A DNA stretch of 64,000 nt from Pseudoalteromonas sp. S16_S37 (lineage in GTDB: Bacteria; Pseudomonadota; Gammaproteobacteria; Enterobacterales; Alteromonadaceae): NCBI RefSeq assembly GCF_014694405.1, contig NZ_JAAUWV010000010.1:1-64000 (forward strand), given 5' to 3'. Shown one piece after another: positions 55,269 to 63,231 of the stretch. The number at the start of each line of letters is the position of its first letter. The first letter of the stretch is position 1. Both the position numbers and the translations under genes were made by a program. Under the pieces are notes generated by a model. It made no database searches. It was not told the DNA's origin and was given only the letters and a program-made list of their open reading frames with translations.

Positions 55269-56769
55269 TCTGAAACCACTCTCTAAGCAGTTAAAACGTA
55301 ACTGCTGCGTGGCCATTTTCGCGTTTTTCCTGAGTGCTTGTCAGTCAACGCAGTCAGATATGACAGATAAACAAGATGTTGTTGCCATTAGCGACTCGTT
55401 AGTTGTGTCTATCCCAAAAGAAGAACCGCAAGAAAACACACCTAACCCTGTCAAAAAAGAGACTACTAAGCCGGTCACTAAAGAAAATAAAAAACCTGTG
55501 ATCACAGACCTTTGGCAGCGTATCAGTGCGCAATTGAGCTTTACTATTGAGCCTAACGAACGACTAGAAAAACGTATTAACTGGTATCTGTCTCAGCCAA
55601 ATTACCTTGTTTCAGTTTCAAAGCGGGCTAAACCCTACTTGTATCATATAGTGCAAGAAGTTGAGCGCCGACGCCTACCTATGGAACTTGCCTTATTACC
55701 TTTTGTGGAAAGCGATTTTAGGCCTAAAGTAACGTCTTCACAGCACGCTGTTGGCGCTTGGCAATTGGTTAATTCAACCGCATATCACTTCGGTATTACC
55801 ACAGATCAATGGTACGACGGCCGCAAAGATGTACTGGCTTCAACTGACGCTGCTTTAGATTATTTGAGCTACCTGTACAAGCGCTTTAACGGTAATTGGC
55901 TACATGCATTGGCCGCATATAACAGTGGTGAGGGGCGGGTAAAAAGTGCAATCAAAAGAAATAAACGTCGAGGTAAAAGCACTCACTTTTGGCATCTATC
56001 TTTGCCCAAAGAAACCGCTGATTACGTCCCTAAGCTAATTGCGCTAAGTTATTTACTGCAAACTGAACATCCAAAGTTTAAACGCCCTAAGCTACCAAAC
56101 TACGCACTCACGAGCCCTTTGGACATTGGTCAACAATTTGATTTTTCGATTTTAGCCTCGTTAACAGGAATTGAAAAAGCTCAGTTACACAAACTAAACC
56201 CAGGCTATCTTCGTCATAAAAGCTCACCCAACGGACCACACACTGTTTTATTGCCTTTGACCGAGCAAGCTTTGTATAAAAGTGATTTTTACCATCGCTA
56301 TTTTAGCCAAACTTATGTGGTGCAGAAAAACGATACCTTATATCGGCTTGCCAAGCGATTTAATACTACGGTTAAGGCTGTTAAGCTATTAAATAACAAA
56401 GCGAATGATATGATTCGAGTTGGGGAAGTTTTGAAAGTGAGCCAAGCACAAGCATTTGATAGCCTGCTTGTTGATTATGAAATCAGTCCTTATGTAGCTC
56501 AGGTTCAACTCCCCAAACCACTGACAATGGAGTTTCATCACACAGTGAGTGAAGGAGACTCGCTATGGAAAATAAGCAAACATTATAAAGTGTCGGTAAA
56601 AGACCTATTAGTGTGGAATAAACTTAAGAACAACCAAGTACTAAAACCAGGTAAAGTGCTTGTTTTACATCTACCAAAAGGTAATGAAACGCCTAAACAA
56701 CCCGAGGAGAATGTGTTTCTGTCGGATCTAGAACAGCTCGTTAAACCAGAAACTCGCTCTAATCGCTAG
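55249..56769 (+). CDS. mltD: Membrane-bound lytic transglycosylase MltD
   Basis: A 506-residue lipoprotein with lipobox LSAC near residue 30. A Pro/Lys-rich linker precedes the SLT domain, with catalytic Glu in LPFVESDFRPK near residue 150, followed by VGAWQLVNSTA and LAAYNSGEGRV. Two LysM repeats bind peptidoglycan: about residues 360-402 (TYVVQKNDTLYRLAKRF) and 425-472 (HHTVSEGDSLWKISKHY). It cleaves glycan strands to 1,6-anhydro ends. The first ATG is used, although adjacent ATG codons are possible. It overlaps the upstream gene by 20 nt. Confidence 0.93.
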   Translation: MMMLYCDLKPLSKQLKRNCCVAIFAFFLSACQSTQSDMTDKQDVVAISDSLVVSIPKEEPQENTPNPVKKETTKPVTKENKKPVITDLWQRISAQLSFTIEPNERLEKRINWYLSQPNYLVSVSKRAKPYLYHIVQEVERRRLPMELALLPFVESDFRPKVTSSQHAVGAWQLVNSTAYHFGITTDQWYDGRKDVLASTDAALDYLSYLYKRFNGNWLHALAAYNSGEGRVKSAIKRNKRRGKSTHFWHLSLPKETADYVPKLIALSYLLQTEHPKFKRPKLPNYALTSPLDIGQQFDFSILASLTGIEKAQLHKLNPGYLRHKSSPNGPHTVLLPLTEQALYKSDFYHRYFSQTYVVQKNDTLYRLAKRFNTTVKAVKLLNNKANDMIRVGEVLKVSQAQAFDSLLVDYEISPYVAQVQLPKPLTMEFHHTVSEGDSLWKISKHYKVSVKDLLVWNKLKNNQVLKPGKVLVLHLPKGNETPKQPEENVFLSDLEQLVKPETRSNR

Positions 56770-56826
56770 CTCTGAACTGTTTGCTCACGTAAAATGGTGT
56801 CAAAATTGATAGAAAACGAGATAGTT

Positions 56827-57315
56827 ATGCAAATTGCAAAAGATACCGCTGTTGAATTTCACTACACCTTAAGTGAAGCTGCAGAACAAATTGAAACAAG
56901 TACCACAGGTGAGCCGCTTACTTATCTACATGGCAACGATAGTATGCTGCCAGGCTTAGAAAATGCGCTTGAGGGTAAAGCTGCAGGCGACAAATTCACG
57001 GTTACTTTAGCGCCTGAAGATGCCTATGGTGAATACAAAGAGGGTTTGATCCAACGTATCCCAATTAAGCACCTGCAAGGCCTTGGTAATGATAAAGTAT
57101 GGAAACCTGGTATGTCAGCAATTGTTGAATCAAATCAAGGTCGCCATCAAGTAAGCATAGTAAAAGTAGGCCGTTTCAACGCTGATTGCGATCTTAATCA
57201 TCCATTTGCTGGTAAAACGCTGACATTTGATGTGGAAGTTGTTTCTGTTCGCGAAGCAACAGCTGAAGAGCTTGCACATGGTCACGTACACAGTGCAGGT
57301 GGTTGTGGCCACTAA
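56827..57315 (+). CDS. slyD: FKBP-type peptidyl-prolyl isomerase, SlyD-like
   Basis: A 162-residue chaperone/isomerase starting at the ATG at 56827, which has a GAGAT-type ribosome binding site; a GTG 11 codons upstream is less likely. The FKBP fold (MQIAKDTAVEFHYTL to about residue 70) is interrupted by the insert-in-flap domain (about 70-130). The tail is short and His-rich (AHGHVHSAGGCGH) with a terminal Cys, a metal-binding feature of SlyD. SlyD delivers nickel to hydrogenase in E. coli; that role is inferred only from the tail here. Confidence 0.85.
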   Translation: MQIAKDTAVEFHYTLSEAAEQIETSTTGEPLTYLHGNDSMLPGLENALEGKAAGDKFTVTLAPEDAYGEYKEGLIQRIPIKHLQGLGNDKVWKPGMSAIVESNQGRHQVSIVKVGRFNADCDLNHPFAGKTLTFDVEVVSVREATAEELAHGHVHSAGGCGH

Positions 57316-57327
57316 GGAATAAGCCAA

Positions 57328-58056
57328 ATGAATAAAGTTGCCATTGTAACAGGTGGCAGCTTTGGCATTGGCTTGGCCATTGTTCAAAAGCTGCTGTCGC
57401 AAAATTTCGACGTTTTCAATTTAGATATAAACCCATCCACGGTTGGCAATTACGTTGAATGCGATGTGAGCAACGTGTCTGACGTGCAAACCGCTATAGA
57501 GCGGATCATCGCTCAAACTGGCCGAGTTGATGTATTGGTATCTAACGCCGGAAAACACCTCAGTGCCAATATTGAAAATACCGATGAACAGACATTAGAC
57601 AACTTATTTGCTCTGAATGTTAAAGGCGCGTATGCCGCCACAAAAGCCGTGCTACCTATAATGAAAAGCCAACACAATGGGGCCATTGTCTATATATCTT
57701 CCGATCAAGCGATTATAGGTAAAACCAACTCTTTTGCTTATAACATGACAAAGTCTGCCTTGGCATCAATGGCACGCACGACCGCACTAGATTACGCCAA
57801 ATTTAACATCCGCGCTAACGCCGTATGTCCAGGCACAATTGAAACACCTTTATTCCATAGCGCAATTGATAACTACTGCGCAAAAAGTGGTGCCAACAAA
57901 GCAGATATCGTCGCTGAAGAAGCGCAATTGCAACCGCTAGGTCGCCTTGGGCAAGCCCATGAAGTGGCCGCACTAGTCGTATTTTTAGTCAGCGATGATG
58001 CGAGTTTCATTACCGGTAGTTTACAAAGCATTGATGGGGGGTATACCGCTCAATGA
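57328..58056 (+). CDS. SDR family oxidoreductase
   Basis: A 242-residue short-chain dehydrogenase/reductase. The NAD(P)-binding motif is TGGSFGIG at residue 8, NAG lies at VLVSNAGKH near residue 70, and the catalytic set is Ser (IVYISSDQ), then Tyr-x-x-x-Lys as YNMTK near residue 140. The YVECDVSN region suggests NAD preference. Its stop overlaps the start of the amidohydrolase gene by 4 nt (ATGA), so the two form a coupled pair. Substrate unknown; sugar, aldose or alcohol dehydrogenases of this family often neighbour lactonases. Confidence 0.85.
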   Translation: MNKVAIVTGGSFGIGLAIVQKLLSQNFDVFNLDINPSTVGNYVECDVSNVSDVQTAIERIIAQTGRVDVLVSNAGKHLSANIENTDEQTLDNLFALNVKGAYAATKAVLPIMKSQHNGAIVYISSDQAIIGKTNSFAYNMTKSALASMARTTALDYAKFNIRANAVCPGTIETPLFHSAIDNYCAKSGANKADIVAEEAQLQPLGRLGQAHEVAALVVFLVSDDASFITGSLQSIDGGYTAQ

Positions 58057-58889
58057 TGCCGATTATTGACCCTCACGTACACTTTTTTGATTTGTCACAG
58101 GGTCAATATCGCTGGCTAACAGGTCCAACGCCACCCGCTTGGCCTAATCTAGACAAAATCGTTCGTGATCATGGCCCTGAAGACTTGCTACTTGATGGTG
58201 CGTTTTTTCTTGCCGGTTGTGTGCATATTGAAGCGGGGTTTGATAACGATAATCCTGATGCAGAATTAAACTGGCTAGCAAAGCGAGTTACAACTGTGCC
58301 CTACCAAGCTATCGCTTATTTAGATATCACTCAAGCGCCAATGTTATTTGCTCAAAAGATAAAGACTCTTCAAAACCAACCTCGATTTATTGGGATCCGC
58401 GATATCACGGAAGGCACTGACGTGGATAAACTACTTCACCCAAATACTCAGCAAAATCTCTCACATTTAGCTCAGAATAAGCTGTTTTTTGAAGCGCAAT
58501 TTGAGTTGAATTATGAAGATGCGACTGAACAGTTTTCACAATTATGTAAAAAGCTAGATACGCTGCAAGTCGTTCTCAATCATAGTGGTTTTATAGAGCA
58601 AAATGGTAATTGGTATAAAGGGTTAGAATACATGGCTGAGTGTCATAATGTAACCATCAAATATTCAGGCCAAGAACATGTCGCCAAACCACTTGATGCA
58701 AAAGTGCAACTTATGCACCTTTTGGATGCATTCTCTGCTGAACGGGTAATGTTTGCATCTAATTACCCTGTTTGTATGATAAGAACCGATTATGCCGCGC
58801 TCTGGCGACAATATTATCAGCTAGTGGATGATCCTCAGTTATGGACAAAACTCAGTTACGCTAACACAAAACGGATTTATCAATTTTAA
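58053..58889 (+). CDS. Amidohydrolase/lactonase family protein (COG3618-like)
   Basis: A 278-residue TIM-barrel hydrolase. The N-terminal metal motif is IIDPHVHFFDL (HxH), followed by a YRWLTGPTPPAWP segment common in sugar-lactone hydrolases of this type. Later come VVLNHSGF (His) and FASNYPVCM near residue 245; many relatives have Asp at the Asn position (SDWPV), so a metal ligand may differ. With the coupled SDR gene it could oxidise an aldose and open the lactone, but no other sugar-pathway gene is present. The 3' end overlaps the convergent YggN-like gene by 4 nt. Confidence 0.8.
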   Translation: MMPIIDPHVHFFDLSQGQYRWLTGPTPPAWPNLDKIVRDHGPEDLLLDGAFFLAGCVHIEAGFDNDNPDAELNWLAKRVTTVPYQAIAYLDITQAPMLFAQKIKTLQNQPRFIGIRDITEGTDVDKLLHPNTQQNLSHLAQNKLFFEAQFELNYEDATEQFSQLCKKLDTLQVVLNHSGFIEQNGNWYKGLEYMAECHNVTIKYSGQEHVAKPLDAKVQLMHLLDAFSAERVMFASNYPVCMIRTDYAALWRQYYQLVDDPQLWTKLSYANTKRIYQF

Positions 58890-59653
58890 GAGCGGATCTG
58901 AACCAAGTCGTATGCCGCCAAGCTTGGCACTATTGTTTGCAAACGAGTTTCAGTTTTGTCGAGCGTGTTAAGACACTGACAGTACTCTTCTGCTTTTTCT
59001 TCTAATTGCTGCGCCTTTTTCTGCAAAGATTTATCGATTTCTTTTGAGATAATATCCATACGCTGGCCCATATCCGTGATTCTATCTTCTATGTTGCCTT
59101 CTCGTGATTTAAAAGCATCACCTAAAGATACTAAGATAGCTCCCAATGAACCATGAACTGCTGAGTGAATTTTCTTACTGATCTCTTTGGTGAAAAAATC
59201 ATCAATTTTAGAAAGTGACTGAGGTGCAATAAAGAAAAAGTCATCTCCACGCTTAAACTTATCCATCAAAGCACGCTCTACATATTGTAATTGAGTCTTA
59301 AGCACCTCAGGCTCTTTATCTGACATCCCTTCAACCACTTGCTCAATTGCACTTAGGCCTAAGTTCACGCCGTCAGTGGCTAAACTGACGAGTTCTGGGA
59401 CGGTGTCTCTAATACCCGTTGCATACTCTCGTAATACGATTGTGTCTTGTTCAGATAACTCAATCCAATAGCCTCTGATCAATAGTTGATTATCATTGTT
59501 AATTTGTACGCGCGTTTGACCGTTATCTACGATACGAATTTCGCTATCGGTAATAATCAGCCCATGGCTCAGCTCAACATCGCACTTATTTTTTGCCAAT
59601 GCAGAGAAAGAACTAAACAATATGAATGTAGATAAACAGGCTAGGCGAAACAA
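58886..59653 (-). CDS. YggN-like protein (DUF2884)
   Basis: A 255-residue exported protein with a signal peptide (about 1-20). The KCDVELSHGLIIT opening, a central VDNGQTRVQINNDNQLLIRG segment and the CQCLNTLDKTETRL near the C-terminus with two close Cys residues match the DUF2884/YggN family. Function is unknown. The middle and C-terminal halves are helical and partly coiled coil. It ends 4 nt into the amidohydrolase gene. Confidence 0.8.
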   Translation of the reverse strand: MFRLACLSTFILFSSFSALAKNKCDVELSHGLIITDSEIRIVDNGQTRVQINNDNQLLIRGYWIELSEQDTIVLREYATGIRDTVPELVSLATDGVNLGLSAIEQVVEGMSDKEPEVLKTQLQYVERALMDKFKRGDDFFFIAPQSLSKIDDFFTKEISKKIHSAVHGSLGAILVSLGDAFKSREGNIEDRITDMGQRMDIISKEIDKSLQKKAQQLEEKAEEYCQCLNTLDKTETRLQTIVPSLAAYDLVQIRS

Positions 59654-59716
59654 AGTAATGCGACTCCTCGTAAGAAAACGAGACCAAGAGTAGCAAACTT
59701 TTATCTAATGCCAAAG

Positions 59717-60244
59717 TTATTTGGCGTACCTAACTAGGCGTAAAAAAATGTCAGAAGTTTTCGCTTTTAGGTTATTTTTACCATCAGCAAATTGATAAGC
59801 CCATGCATGATCAATTTGAGAAACAGCGGTTGTACTCGTCCAATAATTATCGCTTTGCGTTGAAATAAACACTTCTAAATTGATTGCCGGCTCCACACAA
59901 CTGTGATCTAAAATACTCGCTAGCTCTTTGACATTCGGTATGTGCCAATCGGTAAACCCAGCATAATCACTGTTTTTGGCTGCAGTAAGCGCTTGTTGCC
60001 AATTTAGTTGCAAAGCTGCACTGGTACAACTGCTTGTTGCAGTGTCGTAATTTTGCCCAAAGTCACATACCTGCCACATTAGCCCTGTTTCATTATCCAA
60101 AGCAGTGCCATTTGTATTGATGATATAGCGAGCGGTCGGGGTCATGCTCGGTGCTTGTGGCGACTGCACACAAGTTTGTTCCGCAAAAACAGAAAAAGAA
60201 CCAAAGATAATACTGAAAAATACTAAGTAAATGCTTTTATTCAC
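59717..60244 (-). CDS. DUF1566 (Lcl-like) exported protein
   Basis: A 175-residue protein with a signal peptide ending FAE (about 22 residues). The rest is a DUF1566 domain: DNETGLMWQVCDFG near residue 50, then DYAGFTDWHIPNVKELASILDHSC and YWTSTTAV, ending IFLRLVRYAK. This domain is also found in the Legionella collagen-like adhesin Lcl and many surface proteins. It shares a 4-nt overlap with the upstream, larger DUF1566 lipoprotein, so both are translated together. The similarity of the two domains suggests duplication. Confidence 0.85.
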   Translation of the reverse strand: MNKSIYLVFFSIIFGSFSVFAEQTCVQSPQAPSMTPTARYIINTNGTALDNETGLMWQVCDFGQNYDTATSSCTSAALQLNWQQALTAAKNSDYAGFTDWHIPNVKELASILDHSCVEPAINLEVFISTQSDNYWTSTTAVSQIDHAWAYQFADGKNNLKAKTSDIFLRLVRYAK

Positions 60245-61917
60245 GGTGTTCTCACTAATCGCACATAAGCGGTATTTGATTTTGGGTAGGCAAGGTCGTT
60301 CCCGGTCTGCATATCCAAAATAAAGGCTTGAGATAAGCTGCGGCCATCTAAACTCGTTTGAGTAGTCCAGTAGTACAAGTGCCCTAATTGAGATGGAGAA
60401 GGAATATTTGGAAACAGCTCAGGGTCAAGAAAATGCTGTCCGCCTTCTCTACCAAAATCAATCAAGCTGAGTAATTCAATGTAAGTAGGTAACCGCCAAT
60501 TACTACCTCCACAAAAATTACTACTGTTAACTGTATCTATATAAGTTTGAATACCACAGTTTGCGTTACTGGGGCATGTTGAATTAGCCGCACCAATTAC
60601 TCCACCTGGAAATGCTCCACCTTTATCATCAAGTAAGTACCAAGTGTAGTGATTTTTACCATCTCTGACATTTGTATTGGGCACAGTACCTGTATCAGCT
60701 AGCTTAACTTCCCAGATAAGGCCGTTAATATTGTCTCTTACACAGCTAAAACTAGTTGCCGTATCAGGCAACTCGTCAGCGAACTCGTTTAATTTAGTGT
60801 AATCAAAAGACGCTCGCCCTTGTCCTGCTTTATCTAATAGTTCAGCGACACTATCTCTGCCCACATCAGCATCTTGACGAGGATAATCGCTGTTAGCACA
60901 ACTAATTTTTGTACTATCGTCATAGCAATCACTAAGCCCTGTATCTTGAATAAATCCTAATGCCTTTGGCTGTAATGAAATACTAGTGGTATTCGAATCA
61001 ATATACCCATTTGGGTCGGTCACAGTGACTCGAAAAGCAATAGACGTTGCTACATCAACATCGGGCGCAATAAACTGCGCTATACATTGCTTTGGGTTCG
61101 TGAGCTCAACGGCTGTTTTATTTCCCGTTAGCTCTATTTGCTCCCAAACACAGCTGAAGTTCCCTGATGCGGTTTTACTGTTAGAGGCATTAAGCGTAAC
61201 CAAATCAAATTCAGTGACGGTTTGCTCTTGCCCTGCATCGGCAATGACAGGCTTTTCAGCTTTCAGTAAAGTAATAGTGAATTCAGTGCTAGCACTACCA
61301 CTTTCATCATCTGTCACAGTTAAAAGAAACTTCGCTACATCGTTGTTCACTAACAACGGGTGTACAAAACGCAACTTTTGTTCTGTTGTAGTATCCACTG
61401 TAAGTGTAGGACCCGAAAGTTGCTGCCAAGCATAGCCAACCACCCGACCATTTTCATCAGGATCTTCAGAGTCAGCTGCACTAAACTCCATAATATCTAG
61501 GTACTTAGCTTGCCCTTCTTCTGGCAATGTCTGAGTGACAACAGGAATTGGGAGCTGGTTTTGAGAAGTGAATGACACCCGTATTGTGTCTGAAGACGAC
61601 TGGCCATCGGGTGCAATATAATCAGCTCTAAACTGAGCAACTGTGTCCGATTTTACATCGGGCGCAGTCACCGAAATTTCAGTGCCTTCTTGTGGAAAAC
61701 CTTCTATATTAGGGCCACTGACCAACTGCCAACTGACAGTACCACCCGCCGGAGAGACCTGCGCACTAAGCATAAAGTCTGCTTTTTCCAAAACGGTAAA
61801 ATCATCTCCAGCATTAATACTGGCGTTTTCTGTATTCGAGCCGGAATTAGAGCTTCCGCCTCCGCATGCGCTAAGTAATAAGCTAATTAATAAAGGAACG
61901 GCCTTTGTGACGTGCAT
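60241..61917 (-). CDS. Surface lipoprotein with PKD-like repeats and a DUF1566 domain
   Basis: A 558-residue protein with lipobox LSAC (Cys about 18) followed by a Gly/Ser/Asn-rich linker. Three Ig/PKD-like repeats come next (about 35-110, 120-220 and 220-315), each with the pattern ...AGDDFTV / AADSEDPDENG / ADAGQEQTVTE, W-x-Q and VTDPNGY-type ends. A DUF1566 domain (about 385-558) contains VRDNINGLIWEVKL, NWRLPTYIELLSLIDF and YYWTTQTS. The form suggests a surface-anchored adhesin or carbohydrate-binding protein. It is the upstream gene of the coupled DUF1566 pair. Confidence 0.85.
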   Translation of the reverse strand: MHVTKAVPLLISLLLSACGGGSSNSGSNTENASINAGDDFTVLEKADFMLSAQVSPAGGTVSWQLVSGPNIEGFPQEGTEISVTAPDVKSDTVAQFRADYIAPDGQSSSDTIRVSFTSQNQLPIPVVTQTLPEEGQAKYLDIMEFSAADSEDPDENGRVVGYAWQQLSGPTLTVDTTTEQKLRFVHPLLVNNDVAKFLLTVTDDESGSASTEFTITLLKAEKPVIADAGQEQTVTEFDLVTLNASNSKTASGNFSCVWEQIELTGNKTAVELTNPKQCIAQFIAPDVDVATSIAFRVTVTDPNGYIDSNTTSISLQPKALGFIQDTGLSDCYDDSTKISCANSDYPRQDADVGRDSVAELLDKAGQGRASFDYTKLNEFADELPDTATSFSCVRDNINGLIWEVKLADTGTVPNTNVRDGKNHYTWYLLDDKGGAFPGGVIGAANSTCPSNANCGIQTYIDTVNSSNFCGGSNWRLPTYIELLSLIDFGREGGQHFLDPELFPNIPSPSQLGHLYYWTTQTSLDGRSLSQAFILDMQTGNDLAYPKSNTAYVRLVRTP

Positions 61918-61937
61918 TAAATCTCCTTTGCAATGCG

Positions 61938-62270
61938 TTACAGATAGCTGTCTTGGTGAATTCTAACAAAAAGCTTGGTACCCACTTTAGAGTAATCCAC
62001 TTTATACTCACGCCCATCTAACGCCTGAATAAACAGCAAGCGTTTTACTTCACCAAATATATCTACACTTGAAATATGTACTACTTCAAGATATCGCTCT
62101 TTCGCTTCCCTTCGATTTCTTGGTAACTCCTCTTTGAATGGCACAAGGCCCATCGGAGTTACTTTGATCTTAGGGTGTGCCTCGCCATTCACAATAACTA
62201 AATCGAGCTTTTTCTCTTTATGTATAATGGTGTTGCGGCCACTCTTAATAAAGGCTCTTTCTGTGCTCAT
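61938..62270 (-). CDS. Hypothetical protein, 110 residues
   Basis: A 110-residue, basic, beta-rich protein with no signal peptide or membrane segment. It contains DLVIVNGEAHPKIKVTPMG and VHISSVDIFGEVKRLLFIQALDGREYKVDYSKVGTKLFV. I do not recognise the family; the strand-rich second half somewhat recalls small PilZ-like or SH3-like barrels but no motif decides. It begins 24 nt after the DUF2982 gene on the same strand and is probably in the same unit. Confidence 0.6.
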   Translation of the reverse strand: MSTERAFIKSGRNTIIHKEKKLDLVIVNGEAHPKIKVTPMGLVPFKEELPRNRREAKERYLEVVHISSVDIFGEVKRLLFIQALDGREYKVDYSKVGTKLFVRIHQDSYL

Positions 62271-62294
62271 GGATTGTTCCTGTTACTTCTTTCG

Positions 62295-63002
62295 TTATGG
62301 CTGTTTGCTCTCCAGCAACAACTCAACCACCTCATCTGGATTTAACTTCCAGCGATTTAATAATGTCGAAAAATGCCATATATCCCTATCCAAAACGGTT
62401 GCAGGTAAAAGTAAATCATAGCCTGTCAACGTTTTAAGATTATGCATTCTATTTGCAAACATCGCTATCAATCCAGTGTACTGGGCACCGGATGGTGAGC
62501 GATAATCATTCGGCTCAACTAACCATTCTGATGGGCAGTTGCCGTTTTTGCAATGTATTTTAACAGCTTGTAAAAAAATATACCGCTGTTCTATCAACAA
62601 TTTTCCTGCCAGCCTCGGACTCAAACCGTTTAGAAATACGTCAATATTTTTAAGTTTAATACCAACCGCATTTAACTCAAGAATTTCAAGCCCCTGTGAT
62701 ACCGATGGTACACCAGCACTGCGGAAATTATCATGCTGAACGTACCACATTCCAAACTGATGTATATAGCATATTTCTTTATTATCAATAGCTAAGCTGT
62801 AATAAGGTTGCTGGCTTTTCAAAAAACCTAACAATATTGCTAATAAGGCAGCCGCACTGAATAATATTTCAACTATGCTGATGGGGGTGCTCCGTAACGC
62901 AACAAATAGCATGATCACACTCAAGCTGATAGCGCCAACCAACATAAACTCCACACTATGGCGGTTAGCTAGCGCGCGAATTTTTGCTTGTTTATTTACC
63001 AT
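62295..63002 (-). CDS. Membrane protein, DUF2982-like
   Basis: A 235-residue protein from the ATG at 63002 (a TTG three codons earlier is less likely). Two adjacent hydrophobic segments (about 20-38 and 44-60) anchor it, and the rest is probably cytoplasmic. The segments ICYIHQFGMWYVQHDNFRSAGVP and WLVEPNDYRSPSGAQYTGLI resemble the DUF2982 family of Alteromonadales and Vibrionales; that match is from memory of the pattern. Function unknown. It is divergent from the efflux adaptor gene, 229 bp away. Confidence 0.65.
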   Translation of the reverse strand: MVNKQAKIRALANRHSVEFMLVGAISLSVIMLFVALRSTPISIVEILFSAAALLAILLGFLKSQQPYYSLAIDNKEICYIHQFGMWYVQHDNFRSAGVPSVSQGLEILELNAVGIKLKNIDVFLNGLSPRLAGKLLIEQRYIFLQAVKIHCKNGNCPSEWLVEPNDYRSPSGAQYTGLIAMFANRMHNLKTLTGYDLLLPATVLDRDIWHFSTLLNRWKLNPDEVVELLLESKQP

Positions 63003-63231
63003 AAAAACCAAAATAAAAAATAAACATCAACAATGCCCAAATAACCGTATATCTTATTGTTATGCATGCACTACACGGTGCTCGTTTAGGCTCAACTTTT
63101 TTCACGGATGGCTTAGATTGTTTTGAAGCTGTCAATTTTTCGGCCAATTCACAAAATTTTGAGATACCTAACTATATGTATATGAGCTGTATTTTGTACA
63201 CTACTAGTATCTCTTTTGACGGTATATTTTT

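Noticed and set aside
58053-58889. Assigning the amidohydrolase to a named sugar lactonase
   Set aside because: The family motifs fit several lactonases and decarboxylases, and the key Asp is Asn, so a specific name would be a guess.
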